Assembly: GCA_949751835.1 (NCBI GenBank)
Contig: CATKHK010000127.1
Span: 1-64,000 of the forward strand
Source of the DNA: Blepharisma japonicum
Lineage: Eukaryota; Ciliophora; Heterotrichea; Heterotrichida; Blepharismidae
Length of the DNA: 64,000 nt
Direction: 5' to 3'
The notes beneath the pieces were generated by a model, which ran no database searches, had not been told where the DNA came from, and worked only from the letters and a program-made list of their open reading frames with translations. The stretch's first letter is position 1. Each line of letters begins with the position of its first letter. Below are positions 32,782-44,360 of the stretch, one piece after another. The position numbers and the translations under genes are program-made.

Positions 32782-33348
32782 TTAAAGATTGTAGTAAAAT
32801 TTCTCTTCTTTTTCTCTTCTTTTTCTCCTCTCTTCTATTATTTCAATTTTTCTGGCAATTTTAATTAACCTATAAATTCTTTGAAAGGTTTTTTTTGCTT
32901 CTCCTTTATAAATTTTCAATCCATATTCTTCCTCTCCTATCTCTTTGCTAAATAACTCTCTAAACTTTCAGTTTTTTTCAAAATAGAGAGAATTTAAGAT
33001 ATCAATTTCTTCAAATATATAATCAGTTTCAGGGTACATGCTAAGCGAGTGGATAATCATCCTGGCAATTTGATTAGAAATTCTTTGGATATCAGCATCT
33101 TCAGTGTCATAGCAATTAATAAATTGCGATTGCTTCAAAGTTCTGATAACATTGAAATGATGATTTTCAAAGTAATCATCATCTTTTTTGCTTTTAGTGT
33201 CATTAGCATCTTGTTTGAAAACACTTATTCTCAGATAATTCATGATATAGCTAAACATAATATTTATTTTATTGTATATTTTTACAAAATCTTCATTAAA
33301 AATTGTTCTGAGGATGCAAATATTTTGAAAAATCTCAATTAACTTCAT
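32782..33348 (-). CDS. Unknown acidic/basic helical protein, duplicated pair copy 1
   Basis: A 188-residue protein with one in-frame TGA and TAA stop. It may start at 33348, or at the internal ATG at 33258 (MFSYIMNYL), which is the only start shared with copy 2. Visible parts are a central helical segment (ISNQIARMIIHSLSMYP, EEIDILNSLYFEKN) and a very basic Arg/Lys/Glu tail (EERRKRREKEEKF) likely to form a coiled coil. There is no recognised domain. It is divergent from the 33551-34375 gene with ~200 bp between starts, an arrangement kept in both copies of the duplication. Confidence 0.65.
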
Positions 33349-33550
33349 AATTAACTGAGAGATTTTAAATTGGGAGTAATTCTTTGATGCGTGTTTTAAA
33401 AATTTATTTAAAACGCAGCTAAATTAGTTCGGTTTGGATTAAATGCTCGACTCTAATGATATTTTGAAATTGAAAAGCGCTCTCTATTGAAGAATTTATT
33501 CTTGATATTGAAGAATTTTATTTAAGATAATTAATCGGGGGCTTTTATAA

Positions 33551-34375
33551 ATGGAAGAATACATAAGAAAATTAGAAAGTAATTATCCTTGGCACTATGA
33601 CATTGGCATTCCATATCAAGCACACTCAAATCCTACAATAGAAGATAGAAGATCATCATTGCAAAACTCAATAAATAGCCTAGTAGCAGAATATGATAAT
33701 TATTTGCACAAAGAAGAAGCTTCTAACCAAATACACGAAGATCTTAGAGAGGTAAGTCGCTTAGAGGCTCAAATATTTGATATTCAAGTTAGAAGAAAAT
33801 TAAGTGAAAGCGAATGCTTCAAGCTTACATATAAAGAATTTATCGAACTACTTGTAGCAAAAATACAATATATTGAAGACAAGGAAAATGATGACTATAT
33901 CGAGCGAAAAATGGTTTTGGATAGTATTTCTGACATGGTGGAAGCAATTAGAGCTTCAGTGCACCCTAAAATCTTTATTAGAGTAATCGCACACTTACCA
34001 AGACAAAAACAAAAATATATTAAGGATTTGTATCACTATTTAATTGACCAAGAAATAACGAAACGTCTTATAAGTATTCAGCATAATGTTCCCCAATTTC
34101 AAATAACTGAAAGAACAATGAACACAATAGTATTTTTGATGGGTGTTTTTTCGCTCTTAAACCTTATAATCACTATTACAAACTCTAAAAATGGAGGAGA
34201 GATTGGAATAATTATAGCATCTCTGCTTTTTATCTTATGAATCATTTTTTGGATCTCTATAATGTATTATCTAAAGAGTAAATTGAAGAATCGAATGCTG
34301 CCAAATGAAGATGAAGATGAAGAAGAAGTAGGTGAAGAAAATAGTGTTATTGAATTAAAAGAAAGACATTATTAA
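33551..34375 (+). CDS. Unknown protein with two C-terminal membrane helices, copy 1
   Basis: A 274-residue protein with ATG at 33551. One TGA (Trp) lies between the two membrane helices. The first ~200 residues are charged and helical (DLREVSRLEAQIFDIQ, KIQYIEDKENDDYIERK). Two membrane segments follow (TIVFLMGVFSLLNLIITI and IGIIIASLLFILWIIFWI) and a short acidic tail (EDEDEEEVGEEN). The layout suggests a tail-anchored-like membrane protein with a large cytoplasmic coiled region. No family recognised. It is the plus-strand member of the duplicated divergent pair. Confidence 0.75.
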
Positions 34376-35175
34376 ATCTAAATTGGTCTCGGAAAATTTA
34401 ATTGATAAAATTAGTTTAAATTGTAGTTAGATTTAAGAAATAGCTGGATATAAAGATTTGTTTATTATTCATATTGCTGCTTTCACATCAAGTATTATCT
34501 AAACTTTGAATATTTTACTTTTATGATAGAGTTTGATTAACAAAATTTGAGTATCATCCTACTTTCAAGGCTGCTTTTTGACTATAAATAAGAGCATATA
34601 TCGATTACTTTTAAATTACTCATATTATATTTGCATTGATATAAATTATGTCATTAAAATACCGATACTGTATTAAATCTGTAAATTAATAATTTTTAAA
34701 ATTTAATAATATAAATTTCTTTGCTTTTAAAAATATTTGGATCTTCATTCTAGCTTGTTAGCAAAAAATAAAAGATCTTTCTTTCCAACATTATAATAAT
34801 GTCTACTCATTACATACTAAATTCATACTTTTCCAAATCATAGAAATAACTAATAAAATACTCCAAAATGAGTCCAAAAAATTCTCTTTATCTATTATCA
34901 AAATTGGTCTCGGGAAAATTCAATTGATAAAATTTAGTTTAAATTTCAGTTATAATAAAAGAATAGCTTTTTATTTTATTATAAGTTAGGTTTTATGAGT
35001 TAAATTGTCAAATTCAGTATTTATAATTTCTGTTTATCTTGTATAGACTTAATATAGTTTAAATGTGTATTATTCTTAGCAATAATGCTTACTAAATATT
35101 TGCGCAATCGGACTAATATTTTGATTATCATGATAAATATAAACCATTAAATCATAAAACCAGTTCATCATTAGC

Positions 35176-35658
35176 TTAAAGATAATAGTAAAATTTCTCA
35201 TCTTTTTCTCTTCTTTTTCTATTCTGTTCGAAAACTTCTCGAAGCCTCTCAATTTTTCTTGCAATTATAATTGAATTATAAATTCTTTGAAAGGTTTTTT
35301 TTGCTTCTCCTTTATAAATTTTCAATCCATATTCTTCCTCACCTATCTCTTTGCTAAATAACTCTCTAAACTTTCTGTTTTTTTCAAAATAGAGAGAGTT
35401 TAAGATATCGATTTCTTCAAATATATAATCAGTTTCAGGGTACATACTAAGCGAGTGGATAAACATTCTGGCAATTTGATTAGAAATTCTTTGGATATCA
35501 GCATCTTCAGTGTCATAGCAATTAATAAATTGCGATTGCTTCAAAGTTCTGATAACATTGAAATGATGATTTTCAAAGTAATCATCATCTTTTTTGCTTT
35601 TATTGTCATTAGCATCTTGTTTGAAAACACTTAGATAATTCATGATATTGCTAAACAT
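35176..35658 (-). CDS. Unknown helical protein, duplicated pair copy 2
   Basis: A 160-residue protein nearly identical to the 32782-33348 product from MFSNIMNYL onward, with an in-frame loss of two residues (copy 1 RISVFKQ, copy 2 SVFKQ). Upstream of this ATG a one-base difference from copy 1 breaks the longer N-terminal frame, so the internal start is the likely one in both copies. The C-terminal basic tail differs (REVFEQNRKRREKDEKF). Copy 2 has an ordinary Lys codon where copy 1 has TGA. Function unknown. Confidence 0.65.
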   Translation of the reverse strand: MFSNIMNYLSVFKQDANDNKSKKDDDYFENHHFNVIRTLKQSQFINCYDTEDADIQRISNQIARMFIHSLSMYPETDYIFEEIDILNSLYFEKNRKFRELFSKEIGEEEYGLKIYKGEAKKTFQRIYNSIIIARKIERLREVFEQNRKRREKDEKFYYYL

Positions 35659-35949
35659 AATATTTATTTTATTGTATATTTTTAAAAATCTTCATTTAAA
35701 ATTGTTCTGAGGATGCAAATATTTTGAAAAATCTCAATTAACTTCATAATTAACTGAGAGATTTTAAATTGGGAGTAATTCTTTGATGCGTGTTTTAAAA
35801 TTTTATTTAAAATGCAGCTAAAATAGTTCGGTTTGGATTAAATCCTCAACTCTAATGATATTTTGAAATTGAAAAGCGCTCTCTATTGAAGAATTTACAC
35901 TTGATATTGAAGAATTTTATTTAAGATAATTAATCGGGGGCTTTTATAA

Positions 35950-36769
35950 ATGGAAGAATACATAAGAAAATTAGAGAACAATTATCCTTGGCACTATGAT
36001 ATTGAAATTCCATATCCAGCACACTCCAATCCTACAATAGAAGATAAAAGAGCATCATTACAAAACTGAATAAATAGCATAGTACCAGAATATTATAATT
36101 ATGTAAACAAAGAAGAAGCTTCTAGCCAAATGCACGAAGATCTTAGAGAGATAAATCGCCTAGAGGCTCAAATCTTTGAAATTCAAGTTAGAAAAAAATT
36201 TAATGAGAATGAATGTTTCAAGCTTACGTTTAAAGAATTAATCGATGTACTTGTAGCAAAAATACAGTTTATTGAAGACAAGGAAAATGATGACTATATC
36301 GAGCGAAAAATTGTTTTGGATAGCATTTCTGACATGGTGGAAGCAATTAAGACTTCAGAGCACCCTAAAATCTTCATAAGAACAATCGAGCGCTTGCCAA
36401 GACAAAAACAAAAATATATTAAGTATTTGTATCGCTACTTAATTGTCCAAGAAATAACAAAATGTCTTATAAGTATTCAGCATAATGTTCCCCAATTTCA
36501 AATAACTGAAAGAACAATGAACACACTAGGATTTTTGATGGGTGTTTTTTTCGCTCTTAAACCTTATAATCACTATTGCAAACTCTAAAGATGGAGGAAA
36601 GATTGGAATCATTATAGCATCTCTGCTTTTTATATTATGAATCATTTTTTGGATCTCTATAATGTATGATCTAAAGAATAAATTGAAGAATAGAATACTG
36701 CCAAATGAAGATGAAGAAGAAGTAGGTGAAGAAAATACTGTTATTGAATTAAAAGAAAGACGTTATTAA
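35950..36769 (+). pseudogene. Frameshifted copy 2 of the two-helix membrane protein
   Basis: Aligned with 33551-34375, this copy opens identically (MEEYIRKLE) and keeps the reading frame for ~195 codons. A run of seven T near 36546-36552, where copy 1 has six, then shifts the frame, and translation ends at TAA 36586-36588 (212 residues). The two membrane helices and acidic tail remain readable in another frame to TAA 36767-36769. The protein made would lack its membrane part. It could be a true pseudogene, a soluble variant, or a homopolymer sequencing error. Copy 2 also has one extra TGA near its N-terminus (QNWINSIV). Confidence 0.7.
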
Positions 36770-37219
36770 ATCTAAATTGGTCTCGGAAAATTTAATTAAT
36801 AAAATTAGTTTAAATTGTAGTTAGATTTAAGAAATAGCTGGATATTGTATTAAGTTTTGTTTATTATTCATATTCCTGCTTTCACATCAAGTATTATCTA
36901 AGCTTTGAATATTTTACTTTTATGATAGAGTTTGATTAACAAAATTTGAGTATCAGCCTACTTTCAAGGCTGCTTTTTGAATATAAATAAGTGCATTTGA
37001 CCATAATCTTGCAAGGGACTTGATTATTCCTAGAGTATTGGTAAATTGTAAAAAGACTATTTTGAGTTCCGAATAATTTATTTTATTAAATATGCATAAA
37101 AAATGTTATTATCTTTATCATGATAAATTTAATTTAAAAGCAACTTATTACAAGAATACAGCATAAATTAAATACAAAAAGCTTAAGCGTTATAATCATA
37201 AACAATAATTGATAAATTA

Positions 37220-38569
37220 TTAATTCTTTACTATTGAATTTTCTGTCATTTCTATCTCTTCCTGATGCATTTTCAGTATCGAATAATCATATTCCTGTTC
37301 CTTATTATAATCTGCTAATGACCTATTTTCAGGAGCAAATAGCCACTCCAACAAAATTATATATAAATTCAGTGCAGCCACATATACAAGCATAAGTTCC
37401 CCATTCCTCGGTATCGATTGAAACGCCCCCATTCCAATCCCAATAAACGCCAATACCATCATACACAAGTTCATCCTTACAATAAACTTTTTCCTTGTCG
37501 TAAATTTTCTCATAGCCGGTATTGCTCTTATACACAAGTACATTATCCACAGCCCAATAAAGCCTAAAAGGACAATTACAGCAATAAAAACATTCCTATA
37601 GCTTGTTTTTAGGTCATTTTCCCAGTCATAAGCTGGGTCATATTTCAGCTGTAAATGTACATAGCAATAAACCACAAATAAAAGAATAAAAAAAGCCCCA
37701 ACCAAGATACCTTCTGCTATGAAATAAAGCCATCTGTGCTTGAACTGTTTATAGCTCTGAAACTCTACCATCCAAAAATAAAGGAAAAATCCCACAAATT
37801 GTGTCGTACAAAATGCGGAGGTTCAGCTTCAGTAATGGCTTGGAAAAAATATAGAAAATGCAAGAAAAGGCTCATCGAAGATTATTAAGGAAATGCCGAG
37901 GACTCCTACCATTTTGGTGTCAAAGCTTCAAAGGTATGCAGGAACTTGGATAGTGTGCTTGATAAAATAAATCAGACTAGATAATGCGAAAAATAAAAAT
38001 AAATATTTTGTGATGAGTTGGAATTTTGTAAATTTGGCTGAAATATAGCCTAAATCAAACTTAATGTCATCTGCATTTATCGTTGAATAAACTTCCACTG
38101 ATAAATCATAAACTGTGTAGTCCAAATAAGGCTCATAAAATATCAGCAAGCTACTGCAGTCTCCTTTGGAGCAATCAATTTTTTTCGCAGTCCTTTTATC
38201 AATAACTGGATAATCTGTATTGTCATTTTCTGTTCTCCCTTTCAGAATAACTCTTAAATCAAGCTCAAATTCAACATTTTTCTTCGTTTCAGGGGTTGCA
38301 GTAAGAAAAAGGACTTGGTTAAATTTAGTAGCACCTGTAATAATTCCGCTTCAAGTCTGGACAGCCCCAGTTTCTGTAAAACAGTCTGAACTTTCATCTC
38401 CTAATTCACATTCGTCGATTATTACGCTGGAATAATGAATCATTTCGGGGGTCATTGTGGATGCTATTATACAGCCTAGAAATGCAAACAAAAAGAAAGA
38501 AATTTGCAGTATAAGTTTGTATTTGGATAGATACTCAAGCCTGAGCTTTATGAAATCTTCAGCTTCCAT
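37220..38569 (-). CDS. TMEM181/Wntless-like multi-pass membrane protein
   Basis: A 449-residue protein with ATG at 38567-38569 and several TGA-encoded tryptophans. An N-terminal helix (ILQISFFLFAFLGCIIAS) is followed by a ~150-residue luminal domain with beta character and Cys residues. About seven helices come next, starting with KYLFLFFALSSLIYFI and including the WSFDTKMVGVLGISLIIFDEPFLAF block. The order of N-terminal helix, luminal beta domain and 7TM, with a conserved D-x-P near the second helix, fits the GOST group (Wntless, TMEM181, GPR180), which work in membrane trafficking of cargo. The assignment to TMEM181 within that group is tentative. The C-terminal tail is acidic (HQEEIEMTE). 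Confidence 0.65.
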
Positions 38570-38714
38570 TTTAATTATAGGAAGATTTTATTATTGGAAC
38601 GCATAAAGAGCTGGGATATTTATATTAGATTTTTTTTCAGGAAAATTAGATTTTATTTAAAGTAATAGGAACAAAAATAATGTTTTAAGAAATTTATTAA
38701 AGATTTATACTAAT

Positions 38715-41534
38715 ATGGAGTCTCAGAGTAAATTAAACACATCAACTCAGCCACAACCTCAAAGAAACCCTAAAAAGCCAAGCTTATTTGCAATGAAAAT
38801 GGGTCTTAAGCCCCAGCCTCTCCCCACAACAGAAATTCTTGCATCTTCCATAAAAGAAAAAGATCCAAACGAGCTAAAATATCTTGAGTCCCTCCACACC
38901 GATTTCCCTCAAAACGGGTTTCCAGAAGCTTTTCAACTTGAACAGAGTTTTGAAGCTCCAATTCCCAAAGCTTCTATAAAAAATAGCGAGCTTGAATCAA
39001 TTTCTCAAAATAATCTTCAAAAGGTTAAAGAAATGTCATCCTCAGAACTAAAAGAAGCAATTGATGAAATCAATAGCTTGGTCGACCCTAAAATGATAGA
39101 AGTCCTTCGAAAACGTGGCCAAAAAAAGCTAAATCATCATGAAATTCCTAACCAGCATATAGAAAATCATGTAGATCTCAATGAAAATCAGCTGAAAAAA
39201 TTAATGAAAGAATCGTCAAAGCCCACTTGTTTGCATGATAATTTGCCACCAGAAAACGAAATAGAAAAATGAAGGTTTGATTTTGAAGGAAATTCTGTCC
39301 AACATTATGAAAATAAAAATTGGACTAATCCCGAGCTGCAAGGATTTGGATTGAGAGATTTGGTGAATATGTCGAGAAGCTCAATTCCTTCACAGCGATC
39401 TATTGCATTGGACTGTATTATTAAGATTATTGATAAATCTGATGAAGTGAAATTTGGGGAAGGAGTTGATTTTTTGGTAGAAGAATGCGAATTTGATAGG
39501 GTTTTGGTATGGGTTTTAGATGATAGTAATATAAATGTCAGAATCAGTGGGCTTCAAGCAGTCAAATATATTACTTGCAAATTTTTGGATAGAAATTTAG
39601 AAATCATTGACAAGTGGGGCTTTGTTTTTCCTAGTGTAATTGATAGCAAAAGAAATGCGTTACTACCTGTCGAAATCACCAAAAAATCAGCTATTTGGGA
39701 AGAAGAGGAATACAGAAGTATTTTTGATTCACCATTCGAAAGCAAAACAAAAGATTTAATAGGAAGATTAATTTGTATAGGACTACTTGACAAACTTTCT
39801 GAATTTTTAGAAAATTCTAATGCAGACTATATATGAGAAGACTGTTTAAACATACTTTTAGCTTGCTCTTTGCATTCATCTGCAGCTGCTTATACCATAA
39901 TTCGCAACAAAAAATTAGTATCCCAGCTCCCTTCAAAAATTCCTAAATTCCTGATTATTTTGACCATTTTCTCATTTTTAAGCAAAGCTGCACTTTCTAT
40001 TTCTTATAATATTAAAAGGCTTTACAATTGGGACGAAATACTTTTATCAAATTTATTATTAGATGAAAATATTGATGCTAATAAAGAAATTATTAAAAAA
40101 TCCTTTTTGCTTATCTATTCATTTTATTGCCATAATCAAAGACTTGAGAATTCTGAAGCACTGAGGTTATCATTATTAGAAGTTATAAGGAAAAGCAATG
40201 ATTTTGAGATTTTAGATTATGCATTTATGACAATTTCTAGAATAATTGATACTTTAAAAGACTCATCTGAATATCTCGCACATTTTGAAGTATTTTTATA
40301 TAAATTTTTGGAAAATTGGAGAGAAACTGGGAGAATTTTTGCTGGTGGAATTAAATTTTTAAATAGCTTGATAAATTTTGGTAAAAATATACCGATTGAA
40401 GGCCAGACTTACTCAATGAAGATAGAAAAACTGATGAATGATTATATTATTCCTATAATAAATAGCTTTGAAATACATACTGAAATATTCCAAATTTCTA
40501 GCATCCTAATAAATGATAGCAGTTTTTTGCATGCATTGGAGAATTATTTTCATGCAAATTGCTGGGAAAAATCTTTAGTTCCTTTCTATAAAACAGCTAA
40601 TAGCTTATTGGAACTTTACATAAATTTTATATCAACATCAAGCGCTAAAATTTATCCAAATATTGAATGGCTTAATTCTGCTTTAGACAATGCAGTCGGC
40701 CTTTTACATAATTTTGAAAATTTTATTGAAAATAATGCAATCCCAAAAATAATTACTTACAGGGTAAAGCCATTAGTATACTTCATTATGAATTGCTTAA
40801 AAGTTAAGAAAATATTAAAGGAGATATCAGAAACAAGGTGTAAATCTGCATTTATTTCATCAATTATTTTTCTAGGCAGCTATGATGAATCTATAATTGA
40901 ATTCCTCATTAATAGTTTCATCAATTTCGAAAATGTGAATTTTTATAATGGAATTTTATCGACTCAAAAGCATATAGAACTTTCTGATGCCTTTTTTTCT
41001 AATTCAACTAGAATTTCTACATGGTACTTGTGTAATAATGAAACTGAATTTTTACCTCTCCCTTTGCATTGGCAATATATTCCCCTGCATTCAGAAGTCA
41101 ATCTTGACAATTACTTCTTGTTTATATTGGAATATATAGAATTTTATGACCCAAAAGAAATATCAAAAATTATTGAATCAATAAATATATGTATTATGAG
41201 AAAAGATGTAGAATTTCTTGGCTGAAAAGACAAAATTAGTCCTATTTTGAAGTTTTGAAGTAATCATAAAAACTTTGCAATATCTGCGAATAAAATTAGA
41301 ATAAATGTAATGGACTTGGTTAAAGACTATGTAGGGTGCTCATATTTAGATGAGGCTTATTCAATGTGGCTGGTGTGCTTTTTACAAGATGGAATTGAAG
41401 AGAGCTTCTATAAAGATATTATTGAAGAAATTGGCTTATTGTGACCGAGATTTATAAGCAGCTTAAATCTCGAAGAATTAAAGAGTTCTCCTTACTACAC
41501 AAAATTTTTTGAATTACTTAGGTCTAATAATTAA
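38715..41534 (+). CDS. RPAP1: RNA polymerase II-associated protein 1 (RPAP1)-like
   Basis: A 939-residue protein running through at least five in-frame TGA codons to TAA 41532-41534. The RPAP1 N-terminal motif is seen at MSSSELKEAIDEI followed by VDPKMIEVLRKRGQ. The RPAP1 C-domain motif follows at WRFDFEGN (~186), whose Trp is TGA. The rest is a long helical, ARM/HEAT-like region (for example SIALDCIIKIIDKSDE and INVRISGLQAVKYI). RPAP1 is needed for assembly or nuclear import of RNA polymerase II and interacts with its RPB3-containing part. The metazoan protein is longer (~1400). The gene is convergent with the small gene at 41563 (28 bp between stops). Confidence 0.85.
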
Positions 41535-41562
41535 AGATTTTGAATATTAATTTAATTTTTCA

Positions 41563-41931
41563 CTAAAGCCTCCTAAGCGGCGTTTTACTTCTCAAGTTTC
41601 CTTTTGCTTGGCTTTTTGACCGAAGAATATCCAAAGCACCATCCACTTCTTTCAACAAATCAGGAAAATCGAAGTCTTTTTTCGGGGTATTATAACTGCT
41701 CCTCTCAATCTTAACCAATTTGGTTCTAATTTCTTTAATTCGCTCTATAGGAGTTGGGGATCTTTCTGCTTTTCTAACAAACATAGTTTTCTGCTTGCTA
41801 TAGGTGCGAGATCGGAGAGGAGTCCCAAAAGCTTTTGAAATATACTCGCTTGAGGGTGAAAATTTACTGTCAGTTGAAATAAAAGAGCGATATGGAGATT
41901 TAGAAAAACTTTCATAAAGTATGCCATTCAT
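41563..41931 (-). CDS. Small basic Ser/Arg-rich protein, unknown
   Basis: A 122-residue basic protein, ATG at 41929-41931 and TAG stop. It is Ser/Thr/Arg-rich with SP and TP sites (RSPTPIERIKEIRTKL, SYNTPKKDF) and a C-terminal RSKTPLRRL. One helix (FPDLLKEVDGALDILRS) is predicted by eye. The SP/TP density suggests regulation by proline-directed kinases, by inference. Confidence 0.65.
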   Translation of the reverse strand: MNGILYESFSKSPYRSFISTDSKFSPSSEYISKAFGTPLRSRTYSKQKTMFVRKAERSPTPIERIKEIRTKLVKIERSSYNTPKKDFDFPDLLKEVDGALDILRSKSQAKGNLRSKTPLRRL

Positions 41932-42216
41932 TATTATTTTGATTATTAGAAATGCTATTAATATTTTGTTTCTACAACCTATAAGTTCTGCAAATGTAAA
42001 ATAAATGTATGCAAAAGTGAATTTTTTAGAAAATAATAATAAAGGTTATGCAATTGTAAAAGGAATGAATTATAAATTTTATAAATAAAAATTATTATTT
42101 AGAAAGATAATTTCATAATGTAAATCAAAAATAACAAGAGATTAGCTAATATCTTAGGGAAATAAATATTTTGGAAGAAAAGCACTGTGAGAATAAAATA
42201 CAATTTTTTCATATAA

Positions 42217-42919
42217 ATGGACTCACTTGTAAACAGATGAAAATCTACTGTCGAAGCTCAAATGGAGCGGCAAATTAAACGCTCAAAATCAAAAAATCAT
42301 ACTTTATCACCTTCACGCAAGTCCTTAACAAACCTAGAGAATTCCCAAACCGATTCTTTAAATGAATCAAAACCGACCCCTCAAAACTATATTAAATCTC
42401 AAGCCCAAAAAATTATTGACATTTTATCTTTAAAAGGCCAGGACCCTCCCTCAAGTAATAATTATTTAAGTTTCAAAATTCAATAAAGTCTGCACCGCAA
42501 TCGAAGAAATAATCAAAAATGAAGAAATAAAAATATCTGAAGAAAATAACTCTGAATCTATCAAATTACGTGAAATGAGAGAGAGCACAAGACTAAAAAC
42601 AGATTCTATCAATAAAACTGTTTCTGATTTAGAAGCAAGGCTTTTTGAATCAGAAAGAGAAAAGATTTTATTAAGAAAAGAAAAAGAAGAGCTTAAATCA
42701 AAAATTGAGGATTTAAATAAGCAGCTGGCTTCATCCTCAATTACACACGAAATGGTAGGAGTTTTGAAAGAATCGTTCAAAACTCTTGAGAATTCAAATA
42801 AAACTTTGATTTCTAATATAGAAACAATTAAAAATAATCAAAGAGAAAAAGAAAGAGCCTGGGAATTAGAAATTGAGCAGCTGCACGAGATAATAGAAAA
42901 TATTCAGAAAGAAGAATAG
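42217..42919 (+). CDS. Coiled-coil protein with a 16-nt intron
   Basis: A 228-residue protein. Exon 1 runs 42217-42454, exon 2 from 42471 to the TAG at 42917-42919. Removing the 16 nt at 42455-42470 joins two long open frames that otherwise differ in phase. There is one TGA Trp near the start (NRWKSTV). The N-terminal ~80 residues are basic and disordered (KRSKSKNHTLSPSRKS). Residues ~90-228 are heptad-like coiled coil (LEARLFESEREKILLRKEKE). It is convergent with another coiled-coil gene 35 bp away. It could be a cytoskeletal or basal-body component, but I cannot name it. Confidence 0.75.
42455..42470 (+). other. 16-nt spliceosomal intron
   Basis: GTAATAATTATTTAAG. GT...AG ends, A-rich interior with a possible branch A, 16 nt long. 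Excision restores the reading frame of the coiled-coil gene; no other GT...AG of this length does so at this junction. Confidence 0.75.
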
Positions 42920-42954
42920 TGATTGCATTAGAATTACACTAATTTATCATATAA

Positions 42955-44070
42955 TTATTGAGTAACGCATACTTGGTTTCCGCATTGTTCAGCATGAAAA
43001 TCTGCAATGATGGTTCGAATTTGTTCTAAATCTGTATTTATGCATTGAAAATCTTCTTCTATTTGTTCTAGTGTTAATTTTTTATTTTTTCAGGTTTCTT
43101 CAAAGCCGAAAATAAGTTTTAGGCTTATGTCTTTGCCACTTATTCAGGTTTGTAATAAAATCAATAATTGATTGATATTTTTTCTGATATTTTGGATTTC
43201 TTTAGAGAAATCAATAAGTGTTTTTCCTCGTCCTGCCCTTAAGAATTCTAACTCTTCTTTAAGCTCTTTATTTTCTAATAATAAATTCCCTTGCATAGAT
43301 TCAAGCTCTTTGAATTGGCTTTCTAAATATGCATGCTCCTCTTTTCTGATGTTTTTTTGTGGCGATTCCTGAATTTTTTCTCGAAGTTTAGTGTTTTCTT
43401 TTTGAAAATTCTTGATGATTCCATATAATTCAGATCTGGTGCTTCCTCCTTCTTGTCCTTTTACTCCTTTTTCTGCATCTTTTTTGATTTCAGCTTCTAA
43501 TTCTCTGATTTTTTTATCTTTTTCTTTGATAATCCTTTTTGTCTGTTCTTCATGGGCATTTAATTGGTTTTCTAATTTCCTTACATCTTCTCTCCTCTTA
43601 ATCACTTCTTGTTCCAATTTGTCAGATAAGCTTGTCCCAGTAGGAAATTCAAAAGAATTATCCCTACAATCAGTTTTTAACTGTTTATTTTCTTTTTTCA
43701 AGAGTCTTATTTTGAGTTTCAGTAGCTCGTATTTATGCTCATTTTGTGATAAGGAATCTCTAAGCTCTTTTATTATGCATTCTTTAGCTTTTAGCTCAAA
43801 TTTTAAGTCATTGACTGTTTTTGATAGCATTGTGCCTTCTTTATATGAAGGAGGAGAATCATAAGCTTCAGAGCCTTGCATAGGAATTGTGCAATTGCCC
43901 ATACTTAAAGAAGAGCTTGAAGAATGGTGACCAAGGTGACGAATTCGAGAGACGTTTGGAGAAAGGAATAGAGAACTAGGAGAAGAAGGGGCTTGAGAAG
44001 TAGATGTAGTGCTTAAAGGAGTCATGTTGGAAAATTTTCGCTGCTCTGTAGGTTTGAATAATCTTGACAT
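42955..44070 (-). CDS. Coiled-coil protein
   Basis: A 371-residue protein, ATG at 44068-44070, two TGA tryptophans near the C-terminus and TAA stop. A Ser/Pro-rich N-terminal third (STTSTSQAPSSPSS) is followed by long coiled coil from ~85 to ~300 (KLKIRLLKKENKQLKT, IIKEKDKKIRELEAEI, LLENKELKEELEFLR). The last 60 residues form a separate helical, Cys-containing part (ADFHAEQCGNQVCVTQ). It looks structural, possibly cytoskeletal. No specific family was recognised. Confidence 0.78.
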
Positions 44071-44360
44071 TTTTCAATTATTTTAATAGAGAAATAATTT
44101 GTCGGGATTAATGTGGAGGGAGAAGCAAAGGAGGGCTTTAATGCTGAAAAATCATTTATTTTAAAAATATGCTCAATAATAGAGATGAATATAGCTTTCT
44201 GTCTTAGATTAAGCAATAATAATTTTTATTTCCAAAAAAATAGCATTGCTCAAAACTTAAAATTTTAATCTGAAGTACCATTTTAATTAAGAAGTGAAAA
44301 ATATAGAAATTTTTTTAAAGATTTACAGTAATAAAAACAGTAATTTATAATAATATCACA

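Larger units (their letters stand above)
32221..34600. repeat. Direct duplication, unit 1 of 2 (~2.4 kb)
   Basis: This unit and the one at 34617-36995 are nearly identical over their length, offset by about 2.4 kb. Both begin with ACTCATATTATATTTGCATT and both end around CTTTCAAGGCTGCTTTTTGA. Each contains a minus-strand gene and a plus-strand gene in head-to-head order. Scattered substitutions and small indels separate the copies, so the duplication is fairly recent but not an exact assembly copy. Confidence 0.9.
32507..36840 (+). repeat. Four copies of a ~65-bp direct repeat flanking the gene pairs
   Basis: A segment beginning AAATTGGTCTCGG followed by AAAATT and AATTGATAAAATT occurs at about 32507-32573, 34380-34446, 34901-34971 and 36773-36840. 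All four are in the same orientation. In each duplicated unit one copy lies ~210 bp beyond the 3' end of the minus gene and the other immediately after the stop of the plus gene. The left and right types differ from each other more than the same type does between units. Confidence 0.75.
34617..36995. repeat. Direct duplication, unit 2 of 2 (~2.4 kb)
   Basis: Second copy of the unit at 32221-34600, in the same orientation, starting about 16 bp after the first ends. Gene order and spacing are preserved. Differences include small indels inside both genes. Confidence 0.9.

Noticed and set aside
32221-36995. Assembly duplicate of one locus
   Set aside because: The two units differ by many substitutions and several indels, including a frameshift and in-frame loss of two codons, so they are separate copies.
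43412-43864. Long plus-strand open frame, Ser/Phe/Leu-rich
   Set aside because: It is the antisense of the coiled-coil gene at 42955-44070; the Lys/Glu-rich sense strand gives artefactual Phe/Ser/Leu-rich frames.
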